64,000 bases of DNA from Ophiosphaerella korrae. Its lineage: Eukaryota; Ascomycota; Dothideomycetes; Pleosporales; Phaeosphaeriaceae. The DNA lies in NCBI GenBank assembly GCA_028456385.1, contig JALNQF010000058.1:1-64000 (forward strand), in the 5' to 3' direction. A program made the translations under genes and the position numbers. Positions 1-13,900 of this stretch are shown one piece after another; positions within the stretch are counted from its first letter, which is position 1; each line of letters starts with the position of its first letter. The notes beneath the pieces were generated by a model that saw only the letters and a list, made by a program, of their open reading frames with translations, made no database searches and was not told where the DNA came from.

Positions 1-3000
1 AGTTAATAATAAGATAGTCTAAAGATATAGAACTAATAACAAGACTTATAAAGAAAGATACGCTATTTAAATAGATAAAAGAATATAATAAAGTATTTAA
101 TAAAATTAAAAGAAAGTTTATAGAAAATCTAGTTATTAGAATATATAACCTAAACTTACTAGCGATAGTAAAAATAGATATATCTAACTTAGTATATAGA
201 ATAGTATTAATACAAGAAGACCTAGAAACTAATAAAGAATACTTAGTTAAGTACTTCTTAAAGAAGATAAAAATAGTAGAACTTAACTACCTAATCTATA
301 ATAAAGAAATACTAGCAATCTATAAAGTATTTAAATAATAGAGAGTATACTTATAAGGAGTAAAGTATTAGATAAAGGTTTATATAGACTATAAGAATCT
401 TATAATATTTATAAAAAATAAAGAACTATTATAATACTATATAAGATAGTAGGAGTATCTATTAATATTTAATATAGAAATTATATATATAAAAGGAAAA
501 GATAATTAATTTATAGACGCCCTTAGTAGAAGACTAGACTTATAAGAAGAAGTAAGCGCTACTAGTATAGTTTTAGTTAAGAACGAAGAAAGATATTTAG
601 TCCTAAATATACCTAAGATAGCTACAATACTTAAAAGAATAAGTAGTAAGCTAGATAAATAGATTTAGAAAATAACGCAAGAAGCACCTAAAGAAATAGA
701 AAAACTAGAAATCTAAGAAGGATTCGCCTAAGTATATAGAAGAATATATATTCTAAGTAAGATATAAAGAGAATTTATAAGATAATTCTATAAATTACTA
801 GTATATAGTTACTAAGGAATTAAAAAAATATTAGATAGAATACTATAAGACTACTATATTCTAAAAGTAAAGTAACTAATAATAGAAGTACTACAAGATT
901 ATATAGAATACTATAAGAACAAGTATAATAGATATATACTATATAGAATATTATAACTAGTAAAAGTACTAGAATAACTATAAGAAGTTATTATAATAGA
1001 CTTTATTATAAAACTACCTAAGTCTAGAGACCTAATATTAGGAATTAAGTATAATAGAATTATAATAATAGTAGATAAACTTATAAAGTATATATACTTC
1101 TAACTATATAAAGAAAAAAGTAGAATAGAAGTTACTATATACTAAGTTCTAGGAACTATAATAAGTTAATATAGACTACTAGATAAGATTATTATAGATA
1201 GAGATTTACGATTTATATTAAAACTATAGGGAATAATAATAACGTAATTAGGAATATAATACATAATATCTATAGTATATTAACTATAAATAGATAGATA
1301 ATTAGAATAAATAAATTAGATAGTAGAATAATACTTAAAATACTACCTTAACTATAACTAGAATAATTAGGTATAGCTACTACCTATAGCACAATTAGTA
1401 TACAATAGCGTAAAGAATATAGTAATAAGAGTATTACCTTTTTTTACAAACTATAGATTTAAGCCTAACGTATATTAGATACTAAGAAACTAGATATCTT
1501 AGTCTCTAAGAAGAGAAAACTTTACTAATAGACTTAAAGATATATATAATTAACTAAGATAGGACGTAGAATTCTTATAAGATTATATAGCTAAGTACTA
1601 TAATAAGAAATATAAAGAAGGACCCTAATTTAGAGAGAGAGAAAAAGTATAGTTAGTACGTAAGAATATTAAGAGTAAACGCCTAAGTTTAAAATTAGAC
1701 TACGTTAAGATAAGACTATATAAAATTAAGAAAGAAATTATACTAGTTATATTTAAGTTAAAGCTACTAAATAAGATAAAGATATACTTAACGTTTTACG
1801 TAGCTTTACTAGAATAAGTACTATAGAACGTAGAACTACTAGTATATAAAGTAGACACGTATAGAGAATAAGAAAAATAAGAAGTTAAGAAAATCTTATA
1901 ATACTAGTTCTATAATAGAAGAAATTACTACTTAGTAGAATAGATAGGTATAAATAAAAAAGGATAACTATAAGAGGAAATATAGGAACTAGAAGATAAT
2001 TTTAATTACTCTAAGAAATTAGAAGAGTTCTAAAACTAAAACTCTTTAGAACGCCTAGTAGTAAACTAAGAGAACTAATATTACTAATAATAAATAGAGA
2101 AACAATAGGGACGTCTAGTGTAGGACCTACTATAGTAATATTAAACACTTTATCTAAGTCTAGCTTAGCTTCTAGAGCTACTAACTACTTAGCTAATTTC
2201 TTATTATTTAAGGCCTTTATTTTATAAAGATAAGAGAGATAAGCTTAATTCTTTACTAGCTTACTCTATATAAGCTCTTAGATACGCTTATACTTAGCTT
2301 TAGCCTCTATAATTTAAGATAGTAATTTCTCTTAAGTCTAGTTAATAGCTTTCCCTATTATTATTAAGCCTAGACGTAAGAATAAGTATAATAAACCTAT
2401 TCTTAGAAAGAGAAATACTAAATACGTTATAAGAACTACGTATATTTATATAAATATACGCCTTATAAGCCCTACTATTATTTGTAAAAATAATATAAAG
2501 AAGAGACTTAAGGTTTAACTTAGGAGAAGTATAACAAGAATAAAGAAATATTTTAATACTATTATATAATACGTAATTAGTAAAGAAGTAGTAACAACGT
2601 GTAGATAAAATAGGTATAAGAGAGGATAAAGAACTCTATATTAATAAAGAAACTAGACTAATAACTTTAGCTCTAAGATAAGAAAACTAGGACCTACCTA
2701 GAAGGAGAGATAGTGTTATAGGTGTAATAGAGGAAATTAAGATAAAACTAATTAGTCCTAATCTAGGCGCTAATAAAGTATAGGATAAGTAGAGTAATAA
2801 CCTTAATTAGGAAACTATATATAACTAGGATACCTAGGCTAATCTATAATCTATAGACTTTTAGCAACTATAAATTATAGATTAAGATAATCTATAATCT
2901 ACTAGTCTTAGTAACTATAAATTATAGATTATAATAAGTATATAGTTAGTAGAATACGTATTATTAGGATAGTATTAGTAATTTAATCTTTTAACTATAG

Positions 3001-3140
3001 AACGCTAGTATAAGATAGTTGCGAAATATCTTCTACTATTTATAGTTATTATAGATCTTAATACAAGCTTTTGTTATTACCTCTTAATCTACTAACTCCT
3101 AATATAAGTACCTATAGTTAACGATAGGCGGCCTATAATA
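1..3140 (+). mobile_element. R1: 3' part of a RIP-degraded Ty3/Gypsy chromovirus
   Basis: This element enters the window in its pol region, at the RT/RNase H junction, and runs to its 3' LTR. It aligns segment by segment with the complete copy R4 (window base 1 corresponds to about 14395). RNase H and integrase regions are followed at about 1860-1990 by a recognisable chromodomain remnant, then a roughly 650-bp non-coding tail, a purine tract ending at 2713 and the LTR. All frames are closed by stops, and CpA/TpG are almost absent, as after heavy RIP. It is inserted in R2, whose gag/pol sequence resumes in reverse orientation at 3141. Its 5' half lies outside the window. Confidence 0.88.
2714..3140 (+). 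repeat. 3' LTR of R1
   Basis: This 427-bp LTR starts TGTTATAGG directly after a purine-rich tract and ends CCTATAATA. Its 3' portion closely matches the LTRs of R2, R3 and R4. The middle carries an AT-rich block built from repeated AATCTATAATCTATAG-like palindromic words, shared with R2 and R3 but not with R4. The sequence after 3140 is reverse-oriented R2, so this is an element end. Confidence 0.82.
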
Positions 3141-5631
3141 GTCTTACTACTAGGTATCTATCTTCTAGAATTATTTCTTATTCTTAGATATTTTCTACTA
3201 TAATTACTCTTATATAATTATAGCCTCTTCTCTTTATAGGCTATATATTATTATTTACTTTAGAGTTTCTATATATAATATAATTCTTATCTAGGTATAA
3301 TATCTATAATACTTTAAAATATACTAGATGTTTTAGATCTATTATTTTATTATCTCCTTCCTAGTATTTATCTTTACTAAGTATATTTATTATTAGGATA
3401 TAGTATACTACTAGTACTCTTAGTATATAAGCTTTATTAATCTATTACGTCTTTCTTATAAGGTACTACTATTCTTTTTCTATAAGTATTCTTCTTACTA
3501 TAACTATATATTACTTTATCTATTCTTAAAATAGTATAAACTTTATTTCTTTAAGATTACGTTCTTTCTATTCTTTATACGCTTCCTCTATACTTATAAC
3601 TATTAAGTATATTTAAATAAACTTCTATTCTTTATTTTATTCCTTTATATTACTTATTATATAGCTATTATAACTATATATTATTAGCTAAGTATACTCT
3701 ATATCTCTTATACTAACTTACTTCTTACTTCTTTATAGTCTTTTAGAGGTAGTTATAGTAGTCTCTTTATTTAGTACTAGTCTTTTAGCTTAGATTAATA
3801 GTGCTAGGGGCTCTTCCCTTTCTAAATCTTCTATTAGTAAGCCTATTACTTAGGCTATTTCTTTTAGCTAAGCTTTTATTCTCTCTTTTATTATAGCTAC
3901 TCTATATCTATATTTTTATAAGAACTATACTACTCTCTATTTACTAGAAAGATATATATAGTAGTTATTATTATAATAAAAGGTCTAGTAGAGTATTATA
4001 TATTATACTTCTTTACTCCTAGCTACTTTTTCTTAAGGTTTAGCCTATACTTATAGTACTTCCTTTTTCTTCTTAGTTATCTTTAACTAAGTTTCTTTCT
4101 TTAAGTCTTTACTTTTATAGTCTTTTATAAAGTGTCTTAGTTTCTTATATTTATAGTATACTATATCTTTCTTTAACTTAGATCTATAGTTCTTTATATA
4201 GTAGCCTAGTTTACTATAATTAAAGTACGTAAAGTCTTTATTCTTTCTCTTTTTCTTATCCTTATTAGTATTAAAGACTATAAGGTCTCCTTTATTATAG
4301 TTTTAAGTATAACCTCTATATTTATTCTTCTTCTATTCTCGAAGATTGTTATTAATTTATATTACTTATTACTTTAGAGCTTTAAGTGTCCTTAGTTTTT
4401 CTATATATATTATCTTATATTAAATCTTAGAATTAAGTCTTTATTTAAAATATAATATTAGGGCTAACTTATTCTATTTAGTGTTTTGCGTTAGTTATTT
4501 AAACTATAATATATACTTAGGAATACTCTAATTCTATATAAGCTTTTCTAGCTACTCTTTAGCTTATTAGGTAATATCTATATCTCTAAACGCTACTCTT
4601 ATTTATTTAGTAAAGTATTTATAACTTCTAAAAATAGCTCTAGTTTTATCCTTCTAGGTTATTAGAGAATATATTATATAGTTTATCTAGTAAAGCTTAT
4701 ACTATCTTATTATATTTTCTTTAAAGTATAATCTAATATATATTACCTTCTTTTCTTCTATATTAAAGTGTAGTACTTATACGTTTATCTAGAGTTGTAC
4801 TAATATAATAAAAGGTCTTAGTTTTTCCTTTATTCTATTAAATTTCTTAAAGATAGGTATCTTTAGTAGTTTCTTTATTGCACTTATCTCTAGCCTTTAG
4901 GTAATTAGTTCTATTTAGTTCTATCCTTAGATAATAGCTTTAATCTATACCTTGTTTTGTTTCGTATAATCTTGTAGTTCCTTATTCTACGTCTCTAAGG
5001 TATTAATTACTATCTTTATATCTTCTTTTTTAGAGATTAGGTTGTTTATATAATCTCTAACTACTTTCTATATAGTATTATTTAACTTATAACTACTTAA
5101 GGGTGCTTTTGCTACTTATTTAGTTAAACTTTCTACTATTATATTAGTTAGACTATGCGCTACTTACGCTTTACTTCTTGTAATAACTAAATTAGTAAGG
5201 TGTAATAGGCTACTTATTATTAACTATAGGCGCCTATCTTTATAAGAGTTAGTAGATTGCAAAGTAATAACAAAAGCTTGTATTATAATCTATAATAACT
5301 TATAAATAATAAAAGATATTTTGTAACTATCTTATATTAGTATTCTATAGTTAAAGAATTAAATTACTAATACTATCTTAATAATACGTATCCTATAGAC
5401 TATATACTTATTATAATCTATAATCTATAGTTACTAAGATTAGTAGATTATAGATTGTCTTAATCTATAATCTATTAATACTAAGAGTCTATAGATTATA
5501 GATTAGTCTAGGTATCCTAGTTATACGTAGTCTCCTAATTAAGATTATTACCTTACTCGTCCTATACTTTGTTAGTACCTAAGTTAAGACTAATTAGTTC
5601 TATCGCGATTCCTTCTATTACACTTATAACA
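3141..5631 (-). mobile_element. R2: 5' part of a Gypsy element, reverse orientation
   Basis: Read on the minus strand, this is a 5' LTR followed by the gag leader, the gag region with a zinc-knuckle remnant and the start of pol. It stops at 3141, where R1 interrupts it; the last R2 word (reverse complement GTAAGAC) corresponds to about 12990 in R4. On the right its LTR ends at 5631 and plus-strand R3 begins mid-pol at 5632, so R2 is itself inserted in R3. No frame is open. The 3' half must lie left of the window, beyond R1. Confidence 0.85.
5201..5631 (-). repeat. 5' LTR of R2 (reverse)
   Basis: This 431-bp LTR runs from TGTAATAGG to CTTATAACA on the plus strand, keeping TG...CA ends. It contains the same AATCTATAATCTATAG palindromic block as the R1 LTR. 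It lies directly between the R2 leader on the left and R3 pol on the right. Confidence 0.82.
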
Positions 5632-8600
5632 AAGTACTATAAGTATAAGCTAAACCTTAAGAGAAAGTAGCTAAGAGTAAAGAAGTATAATATATAATAC
5701 ACTATTAGACCTTTTATTATAATAAAAACTACTATATATATCTTTCTAGTAAATAAAGAGTAGTATAGTTCCTATAGAAATAGAGATATAAAGTAGCTAT
5801 AATAAAAGAAAGTAGAATAAAAGTATAGCTAGAAGAAATAGTATATGTAATAGACTTACTCATAGAAGACTTAAAAGGGGAAAAGCCCTAGATTATATTA
5901 ATCTAGGCTAAAGGACTAGTACTAGATAAAGAGACTACTATAACTACTTCTAAAAGACTATAAAGTAGTAAAAAACAAGTTAGTATAAAAGATATAGAGT
6001 ATACCTAGCTAATAATATATAGTTATAATAGCTATATAATAATAGATATAAAGAAATAAAATAAAAAATAGAGGTTTATTTAAATATACTTAATAGTTAT
6101 AAGTATAAAGGAAGTATATAAAGACTAGAAAGAATATAATTCTAAAGAAATAAAGTTTATAATATTCTAGAAATAGATAAAATAGTATATAGTTATAGTA
6201 AGAAGAATACTTATATAGAGAGAGTAGTAGTACCTTATAAAAAAGATATAATAGATTAATAAAGCTTATATACTAAAAGTACTAGTAGTATACTATATCC
6301 TAATAATAAATATACCTAATAAAGATAAATACTAAGAAGAGGATAATAAAATAATAGATCTAGAGTATCTAGTATATTTTAAAGTAATATAGATATTATA
6401 CCTAGATAAGAATTATATTATATATAAGAACCCTAAAGTAAATAATAATATATAGCCTATATAGAGAAAAGGCTATAATTATATAAAAGTAATCTTAGTA
6501 GAAGATATCTAAGAATAGGAAATAATCTTAGAAGATAGATACTTAATAGTAAAGCCTAGACCTAAGTTAACTAAGAAATATATCTAAGGAAGACTATAGT
6601 ACAAATATACAAATAATAAATATCTAAAATACAAAGAATATAAACTTAAAATAGAGCTATAGCTCTAGAAAGATAGATAATTTATAAAAATACCTAAATA
6701 AAAATAACTAGAAAGTATAAGAGGCCTATATATTATAAAAATAGGTATATACTAAAGAAAAGAAGTATAATTAATAATTAATAGTAGAGCTATAGGGAAC
6801 TTTATATCTAAGAAATTTGTAGAAATATAAAGAATAAAGTATATAATAAAGAAATACTTTTAATAACTAAGTATAATTAAAAGAAAACTATTCTAGAAAC
6901 CTATTAGGTTTAAAATAGTTCTCTCTATATTAGAACTAGAAAAGATAATAATTAAAAATATAGTTATAGATATAACAATAATTAATAACAAGTAAGATAT
7001 AATACTAAGAATACTATAGTTATAAATAACTAACTTGTAAATAGGGCTTTATCTACTGTAGAGGCTTGTAGAGAAACTAGGATACGCTAGCGTATAGGGT
7101 TAAGTAAGAAAAAGTAAAGAGTATTTATTTATATCTACCTCTATACGTAGTAGGAGTATATATTATATATACTTAATTCTATATATAGGCTAAAAGGCCT
7201 ATGCGTCTTATTACCTCTAACGTCGTGCGTAATAGCTTAGCTATTAGCCTAAGTTATTACGTACTAATATAACCTATATATTAATTAGAAAAGAGGAAAA
7301 ATTAGTTATAATAGAATAGATATATTAAAGGCTAACATAAATACTTATAAAGGAGAATTCCTAGAAGAATATAAGAAGTAAGAAAAATAGCTTATAGAAC
7401 CTAAAGATTACCTTCTAGAATATTAGTTATAAGACTTAATAATAAACCTAAAAGAAGATAAAGATGTAAAATAGAGCCTAGTCTATAGAAAGATAGAAGA
7501 AAAATCTAAGATTAAATAAATATTTATTAAAAACGTACTAAAAAAAGAATAAATATAAGAATCTAATTCCTTCGTAGTATATAGACTTATATTTATAGAT
7601 AAAAAAAAGATAAGTAATAAGAGGCCCTACGTAGATTTTAGAAAAACTAATATAATTATAAATAAAAACTAATACCTATTACTATAAATTAACGTAATAT
7701 AAGATAGGCTATAAAAAGTAGAAATCTTTATAAAATTAGATATCTAGAACACTTACTACTAGATTAGAATTAAAAAAAGTAATAAATAGAAAATAGTATT
7801 TAGAATATAGTATAGACTATATAAATATTTAGTTATACTATTTAGCTTAATAAACATACTAGTAGCCTTCTAAGAAAGAATTAATATAGTACTAAGAGAG
7901 TACTTAGACGTATTTATATTTATATATTTAGATAATATCCTTATATTCTTAGAAATAGAAGAAGAATACGCGTAATATATATATAAAGTACTAGAGAAAC
8001 TAGTAGAAGCTAAAATATTTCTTAAAATAAGAAAATACAAATTCTATATAAAAGAAATAGACTTCCTTAAATTTATTATAGAACTAGGAAAGATTAAGAT
8101 TAACCTAGAAAAGATTAGATTAATTAATAAATAGCTAATACTAAGAAACTTAAAAGAAGTATAATAGTTTTATAGGCTAGCTAACTTTTATAAAAAGTTA
8201 ATAGTAAAATAGTCTAAAGATATAGAACTAATAACAAGACTTATAAAAAAAGATATACTATTTAAATAGATAAAAGAATATAAAGAAGTATTTACAAAGA
8301 TTAAGAAAAAGTTTATAAAAAATCTAGTTATTAGAATATATAACCTAGACCTACTAGTAATAGTAAAAATAGATATATTAAATTTAGTCTATAGAATAGT
8401 ACTAATATAAGAGGATCTAAAGACTAGAAAAGAATACTTAGTTAATTACTTCTCTAAGAAAATAAAAATAGTAGAACTTAATTATCTAATCTATAATAAA
8501 GAGATACTAGTAATTTATAAAGTATTTAAATAATAGAGAGTATACTTATAAAGAGTAAAGTATTAGATAAAAGTTTATATAGACTATAAGAATTTTATAA

Positions 8601-10469
8601 GATTTATAATAAATAAAGAACTATTATAATAATATATAAGATAGTAGAAATTCCTATTAATATTTAATATAGAAATTATATATATAAAAAAGAAAGATAA
8701 CTAATTTATAGATACTCTTAGTAGAAGACTAGACTTATAAGAAGAAGTAAGCGCTACTAGTATAGTCTTAGTTAAGAATAAAGAAAGATACTTAGTCCTA
8801 AATATACCTAAGATAGCTATAATACTTAAAAAGATAAGTAGTAAGCTAGATAAATAGATTTAGAAAGTAATATAAGAAGTACCTAAAAAAATAGAAAAAC
8901 TAGAAACTTAGAAAGGATTAGTATAAGCTTATAAGAGAACGTATATTCTAAGAAAAATCTAAAGAGAATTTATACGACAATTCTATAAATTACTAGTATA
9001 TAGTTACTAAAGTATTAAGAAAATATTAGATAAGCTACTATAAGATTATTATATTCTAAAAGTAAGATAATTAGTAATAGAAGTACTATAAGACTATATA
9101 GAATACTATAAGAATAAATATAATAGATACGTACTATATAGAATACTATAACTAGTAAAAGTACTAGAATAACTATAGAGAGTTATTATAATAGACTTTA
9201 TTATAAAACTACTTAAGTCTAAAGACTTAATATTAAGAGTTAAATATAATAGAATCTTAATAATAGTAGATAAGCTTATAAAGTATTTTTACTTTAGACT
9301 ATATAAAAAGAAAAGTAAGATAGAAGTTACTATATATTAGGTTCTAGGAACTATAATTAGTTAATATAGACTACTAGATAAAATTATTATAGGTAGAGAT
9401 ATAAGATTTATATTAAAACTATAAGTAATAATAATAGCGTAATTAGGAATTAAATATATAATATCTATAGTATACTACCTATAGATAAATAGATAGTTAG
9501 AACAAATAAATTAAATAGTAAAACAATATTTAAGATACTATCTTAACTATAACTAGAATAATTAGGTATAGTTACTACTTATAGTATAGTTAGTATATAA
9601 TAGCGTAAAGAATATAGTAATAAGAGTATTACTTTTCTTTATAAACTATAGATTTAAGCCTAATATAAACTAGATACTAAGAAATTAGATATCTTAGTCT
9701 CTAAGAAGAGAAAACTTTACTAATAGACTTAGAGATATATATAGTTAGCTAAGATAGGACGTAGAGTTCTTATATAACTAAATAGTAAAATACTATAATA
9801 AGAAGTATAAAAAGAGACTTTAATTTAGAAAGAGAGAAAAAGTATAGTTAGTATAAAAAAATATTAAGAGTAATTAACCTAGTTTAAAACTAGACTACGT
9901 TAAAATAAAACTATATAAAATTAAGAAAGAAATTATACTAGTTATATTTAAATTAAAGCTACTAAATAAGATAAGGATATACCTAATATTCTACGTAGCC
10001 CTACTAGAACTAGTACTATAAGAAGTAGAACTACTAGTATATAAAGTAGATACGTATAAAAAATAAGAAGAATAAGAAGTTAAAAAAATCTTAGTATACT
10101 AGTTTTATAATAGAAGAAACTACTACTTAGTAGAATAGATAGGTATAGACGAAAAAGGACAACTATAGGAAAAAATATAGGAACTAGAAGATAATCTTAA
10201 TTACTTTAAGAAACTAGAAGACTTCTAAAGTTAAAACCCTCTAGAACGCCTAGTAGTAAACTAAGAGAACTAATATTACTACTACTAGATAGAGAGATAA
10301 TAGGATTATCTAATATAAGGTCTACTATAACAATACTAAATACTTTATCTAAGTCTAGTTTAGCTTCTAGAGCTACTAACTACTTAGCTAACTTCTTATT
10401 ATTTAATACCTTTATTTTATAAAGATAAAAGAGATAAGCTTAATTTTCTACTAGCTTACTCTACGTAAG
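5632..10469 (+). mobile_element. R3, segment 1: pol of a RIP-degraded Gypsy element
   Basis: This segment begins at the gag/pol boundary, equivalent to about 12070 of R4, because R2 is inserted here. It carries protease, reverse transcriptase, RNase H, integrase and chromodomain remnants (chromodomain about 10070-10190). The RT active site near 7927 reads YLDN rather than YLDD, a G-to-A change. Multiple stops occur in all frames. The segment ends at 10469 with GTAAG, the target-site duplication of R4, and continues at 17539 beyond R4. The 5' part lies outside the window. Confidence 0.87.
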
Positions 10470-10930
10470 TGTTACAGCAGTAACAAGGGAAATCGAGATA
10501 GAACTAATTAGTCTACGCTTAGCTACTAACAAAGCATAGGATAAGCGGGGTAACAACCTATAAGATAACGAGTTCGATTAGGAAGCTAACTACAATATAG
10601 ATATATAACGAATTTGTAAATTCGCGATCTTAGTAAATACGAAGCCGCGAAGCTATTATGTAACAAATTCGTGAATTTGCGATCTTAGCAAACACGAAGC
10701 AACGAAGCCGCTAAGATATTATTACTATATAGCTAGTAGTAATGCGTATCGTTAGGATAGTATTAGCAATTTAATCCTTTAACTATAGAACGCTAATACA
10801 AGACAGTTGCAAAACATCTTCTATTATTTATAGTTATTATAGATCCCTATATAAACTTTTGTTATTACCTCGCAATCTACTAACCCTTCTAAGATAGGTA
10901 CCTATAGTTAACAATAGAAGGCCTATTACA
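10470..10930 (+). repeat. 5' LTR of R4
   Basis: This 461-bp LTR runs from TGTTACAGC to CCTATTACA and matches the 3' LTR in length without indels. Every difference I could see between the pair is a C/T or G/A transition. It contains two tandem units of about 55 bp starting near 10605. The gag leader follows directly, with no obvious tRNA-type TGG primer-binding site. Confidence 0.92.
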
Positions 10931-13900
10931 CTTTGCTAATTTAGTTATTGCAAGAAGTAAAGCGTAAGTAGCGCATAGTCTAGCTAACACAATAGTAGAA
11001 AGCTTAACAAGTAAAGCCCCTAGGAGCAGTTATAAGTTAGACAGCACTATATAGGAAACAATTAAGGATTGTATAAACAAACTAATTAATAATAAAGAAG
11101 ATATAAAGATAGTAATTAAAGCACTAGAAACGTAGAACAAGGAACTATAAGACTATTTAAAATAGAACAAAGTATAAATTAAAGCTATTATTAAAGGCTA
11201 GAACTAGATAGAATTAATTACCTAACGACTAGAAATAAGTGCAACAAAGAAACTACCTAAGATACCTATCCTTAAGAAGTTTAATAAGATAAGAGAAAAA
11301 CTAAGACTTTTTATAGCCTTAGTATAACTCTAGATAGACGTACAAGTACTACATTTTAATATAGAAGAAAAGAAAGTAATATACATTAGAATATATCTTG
11401 AAGAAAATGCGATAAGATAGTTTAAACCCTACTAGATAGATTATACAATATACGCCCTAATAACCTAGAAGGATAAAACAAGAGCTATCTTTAGAAGTTA
11501 CAAATACTTTACTAGACAAATAAGAGCAGTATTTAGAGATATAGACGTTACTTAACAAGCTAAAGAACGGCTAGAAAAGCTTATATAAAGCTAGAGTGTT
11601 CTAGAGTACGTATTATAGTTTAAACAACTATCGCAAAATATAGAGTAGAATAAGTTAGCCTTAATATTATAATTTAAATAAAGACTAAACTTAAAAATCT
11701 AATACAAAATAATCTATATAGAAAAACCCTAAACGCTAGAAGCCCTAAAATAATAGGCAATACAAATTAACGACGATCTTCGAGAATAGAAGAAGAATAA
11801 GTATAGAGGTTATACCTAGAATTAGGATAAGGGAGATCTTATAATCCTTAACGCTAACAAGGATAGGAAGAGGAAGAAGAATAAAGACTTTACGTACTTT
11901 AACTATAGCAAGAAAGGTTACTACGCGAAAGACTACTAATTACAAAAGAAAAGGGATATAGTATACTACAAATATAGGAAACTAAAATACTTTGTAAAAG
12001 ACTACAAAAGTAAGGACCTAAGAAAAGATAAAGAAACTTAGTTAAAAACAACTAAAAACAAGAAAGAAGTACTAAAAGCACAAGCTAAACCTTAGGAGAA
12101 GGTAGTAAGGAGTAAAGAAGCACAATATATAATACTCTATTAGACCTTTTGTTATAATAATAACTACTATATATATCTTTCTAGTAAATAGGGAGTAGTA
12201 TAGTTCCTATAGAAATAGAGATATAGAGTAGCTGTAATAAAAGAAAGTAGAACAAAAGTATAGCTAGAAGAGACAGCCTATATAATAGACCTACTAATAG
12301 AAGATTTAGAAGAAGAAGAACCCTAGACCCTATTAATCTAGGCTAAAGAACGAGCACTAGATAAAGAGACTACTACGGCTTCCTCTAAAGAAACGCGAGA
12401 AAGCAAGAGACAAGTTAGTATAAGAGGTATAAAGTATACCTAGCTAGATATATATAGCTATAATAGCTACACAATAATAGATATAGAAGAATAAAATAAA
12501 GAATAGAGATTTGTTTAAACATACTTAATAGTTATAAGTATAGAGGAAGCGTACAAAGACTAGAAAGAACGCAATTCTAAAGAAATAAAGTTTACACTAT
12601 TTTAAGAATAGATAAAGTAATATATAGTTATAGTAGGGAGAATGCCTATATAAAAAGAATAGTAGTACTTTACAAGAAAAACGCAATAGATTAACAAAGC
12701 CTATACACTAAGAGTACTAGTAGTATACTATATCTTAATAATAGACACACCTAGAAAAGATAAGTACTAGGAAGGGGATAATAAAATAATAGATCTAAAA
12801 CATCTAGTATACTTTAAAGTATTATAGATATTATACCTAGACAAGAATTATATTATATATAGAAATTCTAAAGTAAACAATAATATATAGCTTACACGAG
12901 GAAGAGGCTATAACTATATAAGAGTAATCCTAGTAGAAGATATCTAAGGATAGGAAATAATCCTAGAAGATAGATACGTAGTAGTAAGACCTAGTCTAAA
13001 ACTACCTAAAAAATATATCTAAGGAGGACTATAGTATAAATGTATATACAACAAATACCTAAAATATAAAGAACACAAGCTTAAAGTAGGCCTATAGCCT
13101 AAGAAAGATAGATAGTTTATAAAAATACCTAAGTAAAAACAGCTAAAAGGCGTAAGAAGCCTATATATTACAAAAATAGGTACTTACTAAGAAAGAAAGG
13201 TACGATTAATAATTAATAGTAGAGCTACAAGAAACTTTATATTAAAGAAGTTTATAGAAATACAAGGAATAAGGTATATAACAAAGAAATATCCTTAACA
13301 ATTAAGCACAATTAAAGGAAAACTATTCTAAGAACCTATTAGATTCGAAACAGTTCCCTCTATATTAAAACTAGAAGGAATAACAATTAAGAATATAGTT
13401 ATAGATATAACAACAATTAATAACGAATAAGATATAATACTAGGAATGCTATAGTTATAAATAACTAACCTACAGATCGATTAGAGAATAGGAAAAATTA
13501 ACTACTATAGGATAGACACGTTAAAAGCTAACATAAGCACTTGTAAAGGAGAATTCCCTAAAGAGTACAAGAAATAGGAAAAATAACTTATAGAACCTAA
13601 AGATTACCTTCTAGAATATTAACTATAGGACCTAGCGATAGAACTCGTAGAAGGTAAAAACGTAGGATAGAGCCTAGTCTACTAGAAAACAGAAGAAGAG
13701 TCTAAAATTAAACAAATATTTATCTAGAATGTAATAAAAAAGGGATAGATAAGAGAATCTAAATCCTTAGTAGCGCACAGACTTATATTCGTAGATAAAA
13801 AGGGAACGAGTAACAAGAGACCCTACGTAGATTTTAGGAAAACTAACGCAATTATAAATAAGAACTAATACCTATTACTATAAATAGATAGAATGTAAGA

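Noticed and set aside
2820..2960. AATCTATAATCTATAG block considered as a CRISPR-like or palindromic array
   Set aside because: It recurs at the same place in R1, R2 and R3 LTRs, so it is LTR-internal low-complexity sequence, and CRISPR is not expected in a fungal nuclear genome.
5201..5631. R2 LTR considered as an inverted solo LTR
   Set aside because: Reverse leader and gag sequence continue directly to its left, so it is the 5' LTR of a longer element.
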